Positions 26,737 to 35,227 of a stretch of DNA of 64,000 nt are shown here, one piece after another. The DNA lies in NCBI RefSeq assembly GCF_000876015.1, contig NZ_BBQM01000015.1, positions 248,001-312,000 on the forward strand, read 5' to 3'. This DNA is from Cupriavidus basilensis (GTDB taxonomy: Bacteria > Pseudomonadota > Gammaproteobacteria > Burkholderiales > Burkholderiaceae). The notes beneath the pieces were generated by a model. That model searched no databases. It was not told where the DNA came from and worked only from the letters and a program-made list of their open reading frames with translations. How positions within the stretch are numbered: the stretch's first letter is position 1; each line of letters begins with the position of its first letter. The translations under genes were made by a program, and so were the position numbers.

Positions 26737-26870
26737 CGAAGCAGAACCGCAATGTTGCCACGGAGAGGAGGCGAACAACAAGCTGGCTGCTTCCTGAAAG
26801 ACAGAACAGGGCGCCTGTGTCAGGCGCCAGGGCCCCGGGAGGAGGTATCCGGGTCCCGCGACGAACAATA
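26710..26870 (-). ncRNA. Candidate structured small RNA with intrinsic terminator
   Basis: Read on the minus strand, three helices follow one another: one at 26857-26849 paired with 26838-26830 (one mismatch), a perfect 8-bp hairpin 26828-26821/26817-26810, and a perfect 8-bp terminator stem with an 8-T tail ending at 26710. No coding frame on this strand explains the terminator, because both flanking genes are on plus. TATTGT near 26867 could be a -10 box, so the start is approximate. It is not a recognisable 6S, 4.5S, tmRNA or RNase P RNA. A short AGGAAGCAGCC resembles the SRP RNA core, but the rest does not fit. Confidence 0.45.
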
Positions 26871-27253
26871 GCAAGCCGCGGCGCGCGGATAAATGGGGTT
26901 TGCGCGAACACACTCTTCACGTGGCGACAACAACGGGTGACGATAACCGGCGACGACAACCGGCGGCAACAACCGCGCCGGCCCCCGCCACGCCGCCGCC
27001 GCTGATTGCGGCGATTGTTGGCGATACGTAGACAAAGAATCCCTGCTTTCGCCATTTATCGGCGGCGCGTCGACAACGATAATCGCGTCACCGGCTTGCC
27101 GAGGGCCCCTGCAGAGGGGCCGGCTGCGCCATCGCGCCGTTGTCGCGCCGTTGTCGCGGCAACGGCTCAAGAACAAACGGAAGACGCTCGCGCGGACGGT
27201 TTCATCGCTGCCGCCGCGCGGGACGGCTTTCCAACCCGACCCGAAGAGTTCCC

Positions 27254-28048
27254 ATGTTCTCCAGCTTCCCCTCCTTCCGGCGGTTCTCGCCGCACGCCGT
27301 CTCCCTGCTTGCGGCGGCGGCGCTGGCCGGCTGCGCGAGCAGCCCGGTGGCCAGCCCGGCCGATCCGCTGGAGTCCGTCAACCGCGCGGTCTTCGCCGTC
27401 AACGAGCAGGTCGACAAATACGTGGCCGAGCCGGTCGCCAAGGGCTACGAGGCTGTGACGCCCAGCCCGGTGCGCACCGCGGTCAGCAATGTCTACGGCA
27501 ATCTCTCCGACGTCGGCAACTTCGCCAACAACCTGCTGCAGGGCAAGGGCGTGGAGGCCGCGGAGAGCCTGATGCGCGTGGCCATCAATTCGGTGCTCGG
27601 CATCGGCGGGCTGATCGACATCGCCACGCCGGCCGGGCTGCAGAAGCACTCGCAGGACTTCGGCCTGACGCTCGGCACCTGGGGCGTGCCCGCCGGCCCC
27701 TACGTGGTGCTGCCGCTGTTCGGCCCCAGCACCGCGCGCGACGGCGTGGGCCTGCTGGCCGACCACTGGCTGGCGCCGGTCACTTATCTCGATCCCGCCT
27801 GGCGCAACGCGATGACCGGCGCGGGCATCGTCAACGGGCGCGCCAACCTGCTGGGCGCCACCGACCTGCTGTCGCTGGCGGCGCTCGACAAGTACACCTT
27901 CGTGCGCGACGCCTACCTGCAGCGCCGCCACTACCTGCTGCGCGACGGCGCGGACCCGCTGCCGGCCTACGAGGAAGAGGACGCGGCGCCGGCGCTGGCC
28001 GCCGCGCCGCCGGCGCCGGACGGCGCCGTGGCCAGCCGCGCCGACTAG
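27254..28048 (+). CDS. mlaA: MlaA-family (VacJ) outer membrane lipoprotein
   Basis: 264-residue outer membrane component of the Mla phospholipid transport system, which keeps outer leaflet lipid asymmetry. Lipoprotein signal with lipobox AALAGCAS, Cys26. Then the family sequence: DPLESVNRAVFAVNEQVDKY, NLSDVGNFANNLLQGK, RVAINSVLGIGGLIDIA, QDFGLTLGTWGVPAGPYVVL. The C-terminus beyond residue ~235 is a low-complexity Glu/Ala/Pro tail. The other mla genes are not in the window. A 34-residue membrane peptide gene follows. Confidence 0.92.
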   Translation: MFSSFPSFRRFSPHAVSLLAAAALAGCASSPVASPADPLESVNRAVFAVNEQVDKYVAEPVAKGYEAVTPSPVRTAVSNVYGNLSDVGNFANNLLQGKGVEAAESLMRVAINSVLGIGGLIDIATPAGLQKHSQDFGLTLGTWGVPAGPYVVLPLFGPSTARDGVGLLADHWLAPVTYLDPAWRNAMTGAGIVNGRANLLGATDLLSLAALDKYTFVRDAYLQRRHYLLRDGADPLPAYEEEDAAPALAAAPPAPDGAVASRAD

Positions 28049-28105
28049 GCGCCGCGGAGATTCCCTGGGCCGCCGCGCCGGCGGCCGGTTTACCGGAGCG
28101 AGGAA

Positions 28106-28210
28106 ATGGATCTGAAGAGTTGCGCGGCCATCGTGGGCGGATGGCTGGCGGTGTGCGTCGGCTGCGGCTGGCTGGCCGGCCAGCTGGCGCAGTGGCTGTC
28201 GATGTCCTGA
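28106..28210 (+). CDS. 34-residue small membrane protein
   Basis: Short open frame starting MDLKSCAAIVGGWLAV and ending QLAQWLSMS, almost wholly one hydrophobic helix with three Cys and four Trp. A good ribosome binding site (GGAGCGAGG) lies 5-13 bases before the ATG. It is 57 bases downstream of mlaA and on the same strand, and would be co-transcribed. No family is recognised. The ribosome binding site and the hydrophobic span support it, but a chance frame cannot be excluded. Confidence 0.5.
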   Translation: MDLKSCAAIVGGWLAVCVGCGWLAGQLAQWLSMS

Positions 28211-28262
28211 ATACATGGCGCGGGCATGGTGCGGCGCCGGGGCGTCGCCGTGCCCCGGCGCC

Positions 28263-28289
28263 GCGGTGGAACGCACGGCGTTCCACCGC
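28263..28289. terminator. Bidirectional hairpin between convergent genes
   Basis: Perfect 12-bp stem (GCGGTGGAACGC paired with GCGTTCCACCGC) with a 3-base loop, between the rightward mlaA/small-protein unit and the leftward gamma-glutamyltransferase stop at 28303. No T-run on either side, so termination strength is uncertain, but position and symmetry fit a shared terminator. Confidence 0.6.
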
Positions 28290-28302
28290 TTGCCGCTCCC
28301 GC

Positions 28303-30312
28303 TTACGGGTTGAAGGTGTCGCCCAGCACCACGCCTTCGCGGCGCGGGTCGGTGCCGCCCATCAGTACCGCCGCGCCGTTGAGCTGGGTGCGGATGATGG
28401 AGTTGATGCCGCTCGCCTGCGAACTGGTCGAGACGGTGTGGCCGAGCGCCCGCAGGCCCGCGATCAGCGGGTCGTCGTTGCCGCTGTTGGCGGTGTTGAC
28501 GTTGGGATGCTCGCCGCCGACCGTGGTGGTGGCGCTGTTGCTGGCGCCGAAGTCCACCAGCCCGGACGACTGCTGCGCGTCGAGGCCCCAGTCCAGCACG
28601 CCCACCAGCGTCTTCACCACGTATTGCGGAATGGTGCCGCCGCCCGGCGAGCCGGTCGCCATGAAGAACTCGCCGATGGAACCGTCGGCCGCCTTCCTGA
28701 ACACCAGCGTCGGCGCCATCGAGCTGCGCGGGCGCTTGCCCGGCGCCACGCGGTTGGCGATCGGGTTGCCGCCGCCGTCGAGCGGATTGGCCGAGAAGTC
28801 GGTCAACTGGTTGTTCAGCAGGAAGCCGTTGGTCATGTGGAACGACCCCATGCTCGACTCCACCGTGGTGGTGGCGGTCAGCACGTTGCCCTTGCCGTCG
28901 ACGATGGTGAACTGGTTGGTGCCGTGCTCGATGAGGTTGGCGTCCACGCCCAGCGGCACCGCGCCGAGATTGCCCGCCGTGGTCACGCCCATGCTCAGCG
29001 TCGGGCTGATCAGGGCGGCGCGGCTTTGCAGGTAGGGCTTGTTCAGCATGGTGTCCCAGGTGCCGCCCGGCAGCGGCACGAAGTCGGTGTCGGCCACGTA
29101 CTTGTCGCGGTCGGCATAGGCCAGGCGCTCCGCCTCGGAGATCAGGTGCACGCCCTGCACGGTCGGCTTGCCGCCTTCGAGGTCGATGGCGGTCGGCTTG
29201 AGCGGGGCCAGGTCGAAGTTCTCCAGGATGCCGAGCGCCGAGGCCACGGTGATGCCGCCCGACGACGGCGGCGGCGTGCCGCACACCCAGTAGGCGCGGT
29301 AGGTGGTGCAGACCGGGTCGCGCAGCTTGGCCTGGTAGGCGGCGAGGTCGGCCAGCGTGGTCTTGCCCGGGGTGGTGGGATTGCCGTCGGCGCCTTGCGT
29401 CGAGCCGATCTTGGCGATGATGTCGGCGGCGATCTGACCGGTGTAGAGCACGTCGGCGCCGCCGGCGGCCATTGCCGTCAGGGTGCGCGCGTAGGCGGGG
29501 TTCTTCAGCACCGTGCCGAGTGCCTTGGGCGTGCCGTCGGCCTCGAAGAAGTAGGCCAGCGCCTCGGGGTCGCGCTTGAGCGCGGCGGCGTTCGACGAGA
29601 TCGCCTGGGCCAGGCGGCCGCCGATCTTGAAGCCGTTGGTGGACAGCGAGATGGCGTTGCCGAACAGGTCCTTCCAGGCCAGCGTGCCGTGTTCCTTCTG
29701 CACCCGTTCGATCAGGCGCGGCACGCCGATGGTGCCGATCGAGCGGCCGCTGGCGCGGGCGCTGGGCTTGGGCGCGGTCTGGTCGGCGACGTCGTCGACG
29801 TAGCGCAGGTAGTTGGCGGTGGCCGCGGCGGGCGCGGACTCGCGGCCGTCGTAGGCCTGCACCGTCTTGGCGGCGGCATCGTAATAGATCATGAAGCCGC
29901 CCGAGCCGAGGCCGGTGGCTTCCGGCACCGTCAGGCCCAGCACGGCCTGCACGGCCACCGCCGCGTCGGCCGCGGTGCCGCCTTGCTTGAGCACCGTGCA
30001 GCCGGCCACGCTGGCCAGCGCGTTCGAGCTGGAGACCATGAACTTCTTCGCGTACACGGGCTTGAGCCCGGTGCGGTAGCCGGAGGCCGGCTCGGGCAGC
30101 GCGGGGTCGCCCGGCTGGTCGGAACCCACCACCACGGCGTTGCCGTCGCTGGAGAGGATCTGGCAGCTGGTGTCCGGCACGACGGGTTGGGAGGGGGGCG
30201 CGGGCGTGACGGCAACGGGCGGGCTCGGATCATCTCCGCCGCACGAAGCCAGCATGACGGCGGCCAGGACGGCCGCGGCCAACGCTGTAAGCGCCGGTTT
30301 GTTCTTGTACAT
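28303..30312 (-). CDS. ggt: Gamma-glutamyltransferase, predicted lipoprotein
   Basis: 669-residue enzyme that would hydrolyse or transfer the gamma-glutamyl group of glutathione outside the cytoplasm. The signal ends at MLASCGG, a lipobox with Cys24, so it should be lipid-anchored; most bacterial family members are soluble periplasmic. The proenzyme is cleaved before the catalytic Thr in EHGTNQFTIVDGKG. The small subunit then has NGFLLNNQLTDFS, GKRPRSSMAPT and GSPGGGTIPQ. It is longer than usual (~580), with extra sequence at the N-terminus. A C9 tract (on the coding strand) lies 49-57 bases before the ATG. Confidence 0.92.
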   Translation of the reverse strand: MYKNKPALTALAAAVLAAVMLASCGGDDPSPPVAVTPAPPSQPVVPDTSCQILSSDGNAVVVGSDQPGDPALPEPASGYRTGLKPVYAKKFMVSSSNALASVAGCTVLKQGGTAADAAVAVQAVLGLTVPEATGLGSGGFMIYYDAAAKTVQAYDGRESAPAAATANYLRYVDDVADQTAPKPSARASGRSIGTIGVPRLIERVQKEHGTLAWKDLFGNAISLSTNGFKIGGRLAQAISSNAAALKRDPEALAYFFEADGTPKALGTVLKNPAYARTLTAMAAGGADVLYTGQIAADIIAKIGSTQGADGNPTTPGKTTLADLAAYQAKLRDPVCTTYRAYWVCGTPPPSSGGITVASALGILENFDLAPLKPTAIDLEGGKPTVQGVHLISEAERLAYADRDKYVADTDFVPLPGGTWDTMLNKPYLQSRAALISPTLSMGVTTAGNLGAVPLGVDANLIEHGTNQFTIVDGKGNVLTATTTVESSMGSFHMTNGFLLNNQLTDFSANPLDGGGNPIANRVAPGKRPRSSMAPTLVFRKAADGSIGEFFMATGSPGGGTIPQYVVKTLVGVLDWGLDAQQSSGLVDFGASNSATTTVGGEHPNVNTANSGNDDPLIAGLRALGHTVSTSSQASGINSIIRTQLNGAAVLMGGTDPRREGVVLGDTFNP

Positions 30313-31198
30313 CGTGATTTCTCCCTGGGGGACTATAAAGATGGCCCTCGTGGGGAGCCTGGGGGGGGGCACCACAAGAGGGAATCATGTTTTTCCGGTG
30401 GTGCAGGATGCCCGCGATCCGTTCCCTTTCCCTTTAAATCAGGAACGGCTGCGTGATTCATGGCCCTGCACCGCGGTCTTTAAATCCGACAAGTTGTTCA
30501 AGCCAGCGGGTGGCAATAAAGCAATGGCCAATATGCTCTGGCCTCATATCGAAGTGCTGGCATATGCAACATGCGTACCACCACGCAAATCGGAAGACGG
30601 GCCGCGAGGTTTTTCCGGGGTGCCGCGGCGGGGTGTGGGAGGCGGGCGCGGAGCGCGCCGGCGCGGGCGTTCCGGGCCGAACCGCGCATCGCCGCGGGTG
30701 CCGCGCGATGGCGGATGCGCGCCGGAATCCGTGCGTCGGCATGGCCGCCGGGCGCCGGTTTTCCGTGAGGCGCGCTGGCGCCATTTCATGTCATCTGCCG
30801 CGATTCCGGTGCGATCGATTGATGAGTGCGGCAATAATCGGGGCGGCAATTCCCATTGCAATAATGTCTTGCTACATTGGATTTTCCAATGTCGATACAT
30901 TAACCGGAATGCGTCGGGAGATTCCGATTTTCCGGGTGCCGCGGCGGCGCGAATCCGGGACTGGCGCGAAGGACATGGCAGCGCGCCGCGGCCATTATGT
31001 CCACCAGTGGATTTCACTGTTCTGCCGGTGGAGATTCCCGGCGTGGCGATCGTCCGCTATAATCCCGCGCCCCGCGCGGGTCCCGTGGCAATGGCCTGTC
31101 ACCGCGGCGCGCGAATATTTTCCTAAAGTTCTTCTCCGGTCCGGTCGTTAACCGGGTGACGAAACGGGCGAAGTCCATGATAACGGGGAGATGAAACG
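30313..31198. other. Long intergenic region between ggt and chemoreceptor gene
   Basis: 886 bases, the longest gene-free stretch of the window, with patches of markedly lower GC (30480-30590 and 30820-30930). It starts with the G9 tract at 30361-30369. A near-consensus TATAAT at 31058-31063 lies 136 bases before the chemoreceptor ATG and is a likely -10 box; the -35 position is poor. No open frame has a convincing start or composition. It could be a decayed insertion or contain an unrecognised RNA. Confidence 0.4.
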
Positions 31199-32329
31199 AT
31201 GGCGTTCTTTGGCAACCTGAGCATCCGCGCGCGCCTGGGCGCCGGTTTCGCGGTGGTGCTGGTACTGGCGGCGGCGGGGATCGTGGCGGGGCTGGGCAGC
31301 CTGCCGGACGCCGCCGGGGGCGGCCTGGAGCAGGCCGTGTCTTCCGCCCGCGCGTGGATGTACGGCTTGTGGGGGGCCGCGCTGCTGGCCGCCGTGGTCT
31401 TCACCTTCGTCATCGCGCGCGGGGTGGAGCAGCCGCTCGGCGAGGCGGTCTATATTGCCGAGACCGTGGCCTCCGGCGACCTGAGCCAGGAATTCGAGAC
31501 CGAGCGCGGCGGCGAGTTCGGCCGCCTGCTGCGCGGCATGGGCGAGATGGAAGACATGCTGACCGACCTGGTCAGCCGCATCAAGGGATCGACCGATTCC
31601 ATCACCGATGCCTCCCGGCAGATCGCGGTGGGCAACACCGACCTCTCGCAGCGCACCGAGGAACAGGCCGCGGCGCTGCAGGAAACCGCCTCCAGCATGG
31701 GCGAACTGACCACGATGGTGCGCCAGAACACCGAGCGCGCGCATGCCGCCAACGACCTCGCGGCCAATGCTTCGCAGATCGCCGAGCGCGGCGGCGCCGT
31801 GGTCGGCGAGGTGGTGGAGACCATGCATGCGATCAGCGCCAGCTCGAAGAAGGTGGTCGACATCATCGACGTGATCGAGGGCATCGCCTTCCAGACCAAT
31901 ATCCTGGCGCTCAACGCGGCCGTGGAAGCGGCGCGCGCCGGCGAGCAGGGCCGCGGCTTTGCCGTGGTGGCGGGCGAGGTGCGCACGCTGGCGCAGCGCA
32001 GCGCGGCGGCGGCCAAGGAAATCCGCGGCCTGATCGGCGATTCGGCCGAGCAGGTGCGCACCGGCTCCGTGCGGGTGGAGCACGCCGGCGAGACCATGCG
32101 CGAGATCGTCGAGGCCTCGCGCCAGGTGACGGTCATCCTCAAGGAAATCTCGGTGGCCTCGGCGCAGCAGAGCAGCGGCATCGACCAGGTCAGCCAGGCG
32201 GTGATGCAGATGGACACGGTCACGCAGCAGAACGCGGCGCTGGTGGAGCAGGCCGCCGCCGCGTCCACCGCGCTGGCCGAGCAGGCGCAGCAACTGCAGG
32301 GCGCGGTCGGCGAGTTCAAGCTGGACTGA
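31199..32329 (+). CDS. Methyl-accepting chemotaxis protein without periplasmic sensor domain
   Basis: 376-residue inner membrane chemoreceptor. Two membrane segments (residues ~13-35 and ~52-74) are separated by only about 20-25 residues, so no ligand-binding domain is present. A HAMP-like stretch ([19 protein letters not shown]) leads into the signalling coiled coil with the hairpin tip [20 protein letters not shown] and [17 protein letters not shown]. Methylation-site-like Gln/Glu pairs occur in [17 protein letters not shown]. It would still bind CheW/CheA and may sense membrane or cytoplasmic state, or work in mixed arrays. GGGGAG precedes the ATG. Confidence 0.9.
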   Translation: MAFFGNLSIRARLGAGFAVVLVLAAAGIVAGLGSLPDAAGGGLEQAVSSARAWMYGLWGAALLAAVVFTFVIARGVEQPLGEAVYIAETVASGDLSQEFETERGGEFGRLLRGMGEMEDMLTDLVSRIKGSTDSITDASRQIAVGNTDLSQRTEEQAAALQETASSMGELTTMVRQNTERAHAANDLAANASQIAERGGAVVGEVVETMHAISASSKKVVDIIDVIEGIAFQTNILALNAAVEAARAGEQGRGFAVVAGEVRTLAQRSAAAAKEIRGLIGDSAEQVRTGSVRVEHAGETMREIVEASRQVTVILKEISVASAQQSSGIDQVSQAVMQMDTVTQQNAALVEQAAAASTALAEQAQQLQGAVGEFKLD

Positions 32330-32760
32330 GGCGGTCGGGCGGCGAGGGGCTCGCGAATGCCGCGGGCCCGGCGCGCGCTGGTGCTTCTCATATGGCCGGC
32401 GGTTTGCTCCCCTCTCCCACTTGTGGGAGAGTAGGGGAGAACACAAGCGTCCCGGATTTCACGGCGCCTCCCCGGCCGCCCGTGCAGTTTGTGCGCCCGT
32501 TGCAATTCTTACCGACCTCCCCGCCCATCCTTGCCGTGGCCTTTCCGTGGCCCGCGCGCGGCGGTCCGGGCGCATGGCGCCGGCGCCATGCGCCGCAGCC
32601 ACTATCCTTGAAGCGGGCATCGAAGTTGCGAACCACGCCATTGCGACGGATTGCCGCGCGCGTGGCCGGCTCGTGGCATGGCGCGTGCCCGGATCGATGT
32701 GTCGACGCGCCGCCACCGCGCGGCCACCGCGGCTATCGTGGCCGACCAAAGGAGTGCTCG
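32330..32760. other. Intergenic region with repeat copy 2
   Basis: 431 bases between the chemoreceptor and RcnB-like genes. It holds the repeat at 32399-32438; the remainder shows no convincing gene. AGGAG at 32752-32756 belongs to the rcnB-like start. I see no clear promoter. Confidence 0.4.
32399..32438. repeat. Imperfect palindrome, interspersed repeat copy 2
   Basis: Starts with the same GGCGGTTTGCTCCCCTCTCCCA as copy 1 at 24970, then a loop around CTTG and TGGGAGAGTAGGGGAG as second arm with one extra base. It lies 70 bases after the chemoreceptor stop. The degenerate right arm suggests divergence of a mobile or dispersed palindromic unit. Confidence 0.7.
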
Positions 32761-33120
32761 ATGACAAAAACCGTGAAAAGCAGATTGCTGGCGGGCCTGT
32801 TGCTCGCCGCCGGGTTGCTGGCCTCGGCGCAGGGCAGCGCGCAGCCCGGGCCCGACCGCGGGCGCGGCTATCAGTACCAGCCCCAGGCGAGTGGCCCGGG
32901 GCCGGGCGACGACCGCAACAACGACCGCATGACGCCGCCGCGCTGGCACAAGGGCGACCGGCTCCCGGCCGAATACCGCGACCGCCAGTACGTGGTGGAC
33001 GACTGGCGCGCGTACAACCTGCCGGCGCCGCCCAAGGGACGCCACTGGGTCGGCGTGGGCGCGGACTTCTACCTGGTGGCGCCCAACGGCGCGATCGTGG
33101 ACATGGGGCCGGGCCGCTAG
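32761..33120 (+). CDS. RcnB-family periplasmic protein
   Basis: 119-residue exported protein. A signal peptide ends after SAQGSAQ (~residue 28). A Pro/Gly/Arg/Asp-rich linker follows, then the RcnB domain: WHKGDRLPAEYRDRQYVVDD, PPKGRHWVGVGADFYLVAPN and a final GAIVDM. In E. coli RcnB is a periplasmic factor in nickel/cobalt homeostasis; in Burkholderiales many paralogues exist with unknown roles. AGGAG lies 4-8 bases before the ATG. Single gene with its own terminator hairpin downstream. Confidence 0.85.
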   Translation: MTKTVKSRLLAGLLLAAGLLASAQGSAQPGPDRGRGYQYQPQASGPGPGDDRNNDRMTPPRWHKGDRLPAEYRDRQYVVDDWRAYNLPAPPKGRHWVGVGADFYLVAPNGAIVDMGPGR

Positions 33121-33528
33121 GCGGCGACCCGCTCATCCCGCCGTCTTTCTCTGCTGCCCGCGCGCCACGCGCGGATGGGCGCGCGGCCGGCGCGTGGTGT
33201 TGCCGCGCGCCGGCCGTTTTCTTTCCCCTACCCGTTTTTTGCCGCCGGCGTGCGGTTTCCCGGCGTTATGTTGCCCTGCGTCAAGCGCGGCCGCCGCGCG
33301 CATCACGCGCGCGGCGCCGCGCGGCCGCGTTGGCCTAGAATCTATCGGGTACCGGCTTCAGGCGCCGGCGTGGGTCCGTGGCGGGTGTGTCTGGCGCCCG
33401 CGGCGGCCTGCCGCGCGGCCGAGCCGGTATCGGGCGTGCCGCATGGCGCGCCGATGGCTGCCGGCCTTGCCGCGTCTTGCGCGCGTGGCCTGCCCAGGTT
33501 GTTCCCCCACAGAAAAAAGGATTAAAAG
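33121..33528. other. Intergenic region upstream of HiPIP
   Basis: 408 bases. The first part holds the rcnB terminator. TAGAAT at 33336-33341 is a possible -10 box for the HiPIP gene, giving a leader of about 180 bases; no good -35 box is seen. No gene is recognised. Confidence 0.4.
33184..33224 (+). terminator. Intrinsic terminator of the RcnB-like gene
   Basis: An 11-bp stem (33184-33194 with 33206-33216, core GGCCGGCGCG) is followed by TTTTCTTT. It stands 64 bases after the RcnB-like stop codon and has the right orientation. Confidence 0.7.
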
Positions 33529-33846
33529 ATGTCATCACGCCGTCATTTCTTGAAAGGCATCCCGATCGTCGCCGCCGGTGCGCTGGTGCTGTCCCTCCCC
33601 GCGCGCGCGCAGGGCAGCGGGCCGCTGGTGGACGAGAAGGACCCGCAAGCGGTCGGACTCGGCTACAAGGCCGACTCCAGCAAGGTCGACAAGGCCAAGT
33701 ATCCCAAGCACGACGCCACCCAGCACTGCGGCAACTGCCAGTTGTTCCAGGGCAAGGCGACCGACGCCAGTGGCGCCTGCCCGCTGTTCGCCGGCAAGCA
33801 GGTCGCCAGCAAGGGCTGGTGCAGCGCATGGGTGAAGAAGGCCTGA
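33529..33846 (+). CDS. High-potential iron-sulfur protein (HiPIP)
   Basis: 105-residue periplasmic electron carrier. A Tat signal begins SSRRHFLKG and ends after PARAQ (~residue 28), as expected for a protein exported folded. The mature part carries the four cluster cysteines at 67, 70, 84 and 98 (C-x2-C-x13-C-x13-C) in HCGNCQLFQGK, GACPLFAGK and GWCSAW. They hold one [4Fe-4S] cluster. AAGGA lies 7 bases before the ATG. Its redox partner is not encoded nearby. Confidence 0.95.
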   Translation: MSSRRHFLKGIPIVAAGALVLSLPARAQGSGPLVDEKDPQAVGLGYKADSSKVDKAKYPKHDATQHCGNCQLFQGKATDASGACPLFAGKQVASKGWCSAWVKKA

Positions 33847-34177
33847 GGAAGGCCGGATGCGGCGCGCCTGAGTGCGCCTGAGCGCGGCGCCGCCGGCGGG
33901 GCATTCCCGCCGCCGCCGCGACGGCCTGCCCGATCCGGTTTCCGGGTCTTCGGGCCGGCCGTTTTCACGGTTTTCGCGGGCGTGATGGCTGGTGCCGCCA
34001 CCTCGCCGACGGTGCCGCCCACGGTGCCGTTCGCTGCCGGCGCGGTTGCCGGCGCGGTTGCCGGATCACCCGGGCCGCCATTTCGCGCCACGCGGACATC
34101 GTTCCGCACGCCGGTCACGTTGCCGCGCGGATCCTGTCGCGCCGATCCTCCAGCCGTCATCGTATTTCCCGCCGGGG
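33847..34177. other. Intergenic region between convergent HiPIP and MarR-like genes
   Basis: 331 bases. A 7-bp GC hairpin with a 5-base loop lies at 33894-33912 and may serve termination. A short direct repeat of GGCGCGGTTGCCG occurs near 34037-34065. Nothing coding is seen. Confidence 0.4.
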
Positions 34178-34648
34178 TCAGAACTGCATCTCGACCTGGC
34201 GCACGGCCTGGCGGCCGCGGCGCACGCAGTGGTCGTGCAGGGTGGCCTTCATGCGCAGCAGCGACGCGGTGAGCACGGCGCGCTCCTCGCTGCTGAACGG
34301 CGCCAGCGAAACCGAGTGCAGCGCCTTCAGCGCGCTGTACACGCGGTCGATGCGCGGCAGCGCCGTGTCGGGGATGAAGGGCGTGCCGGCCGCGTCGAGC
34401 GCGATCCAGCCTTCCGCCTGCAGCGGGCCGAGCATGGACTCGGACTGCGCCACCGGGATCGGCATCAGGCCGGCATAGGGTGCGTGGCGCACGAACTCCT
34501 CCTGGCGGATGGCGCGCAGCAGCAGCCAGCCGGGATAGTCGAGGCCGACCTCCGAAAGGGTCTGGTCGAGCGCGCGCTGCCATTCGCGCACGCTCGCCAT
34601 GAGGGCGAGCAGCACGGATTCGGTCGGTTCTAGGGCCTTGGGCCGCAT
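34178..34648 (-). CDS. MarR-like winged-helix regulator
   Basis: 156-residue protein with MarR-type length and helix pattern. An N-terminal dimerisation helix (ESVLLALMASVREWQRALDQ) precedes a winged-helix core ending in LLRMKATLHDHCVRRGRQ. The recognition helix is less typical than in classic MarR. AGGAG stands 7-11 bases before the ATG at 34648. About 580 bases upstream, and divergent, is an MFS exporter gene, the usual kind of MarR target; the distance makes this uncertain. Confidence 0.75.
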   Translation of the reverse strand: MRPKALEPTESVLLALMASVREWQRALDQTLSEVGLDYPGWLLLRAIRQEEFVRHAPYAGLMPIPVAQSESMLGPLQAEGWIALDAAGTPFIPDTALPRIDRVYSALKALHSVSLAPFSSEERAVLTASLLRMKATLHDHCVRRGRQAVRQVEMQF

Positions 34649-35227
34649 TGTCTTGTCTCCTGTCTTTGGGCATTGCCGCAGGCCAGGGGCCGGTGCTTGG
34701 CCGGCCCGGGCGGCGCGGGACCGGCGGTCTCTCCTCCCCCGGTTTTCCTGCGGGTCAGACATTAGCAGACAAAGGTGGCACCGGCGAAGCGCGCGCGGCG
34801 CGGCGCGGGCCGGAAAAGGCAGGGGACTGCGCTTGCGGCCGCAAACCAAGGGAAAATCCCAGTCGGCGCCGGATGGCCGGTGCGGCTCGCGCTGCTCCCG
34901 CCGGGCGTGGCGACGGACTGGCTCCGCGGCGCGGGACCCGCGGGCGGAGCGCGGGTTCCCGGGCCGGCCGGCGCGCGCGCCGCGGCCGCGCGGACCGCCT
35001 CGCGGCGCCGGCGCGGCCGGCAAGCCAGCAGATATTCGCGTTTTCCCTTATCGTGTCGGCTTGCCGCGGCTTTCGGCCGGCCCCCAGCGCCGAGCCGCGG
35101 TCCATGTATCAGACATGGCGGGCGCATGGCACGCGACGCACGCGCGGCACGCCCGAAGCGGTTACCGGTAAAGACAGTGTCGAACACAGCGGACTCCAAT
35201 CTGGCAGCGCGCGCCGCAGACGCGCCC
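34649..35227. other. Divergent region between MarR-like and MFS genes
   Basis: 579 bases. On the minus strand a direct repeat of TGTCTG, 11 bases apart (34755-34771, around GTCAGACATTAGCAGAC), lies ~110 bases before the MarR-like start and is a possible operator. No convincing gene is seen. The rightward frame continuous with the MFS gene is open here but lacks family sequence. Confidence 0.35.

Larger units (their letters stand above)
26669..27253. other. Intergenic region with RNA candidate and mlaA leader
   Basis: 585 bases without a plus-strand gene. 26710-26870 holds a minus-strand structured RNA candidate (listed separately). 26920-27000 is rich in CAAC/CGACAAC repeats. At 27147-27166 a small dyad GCCGTTG/CAACGGC, preceded by a direct repeat of CGCGCCGTTGT, lies ~90 bases before mlaA and may be part of its leader or promoter control. 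Confidence 0.4.

Noticed and set aside
26774..26800. AGGAAGCAGCC resembling the core of SRP (4.5S) RNA
   Set aside because: The preceding TCAGGTCCGGAA and the complementary outer helix are missing; the match is only 11 bases, so the RNA is not called SRP RNA.
27151..30456. Long plus-strand frame running through mlaA and antisense to ggt
   Set aside because: Low-complexity shadow sequence; mlaA and ggt are both clear in other frames.
30453..31151. Open frames in the long ggt/chemoreceptor gap
   Set aside because: No ribosome binding site, no recognised domain, and overlapping frames of equal quality; likely chance.
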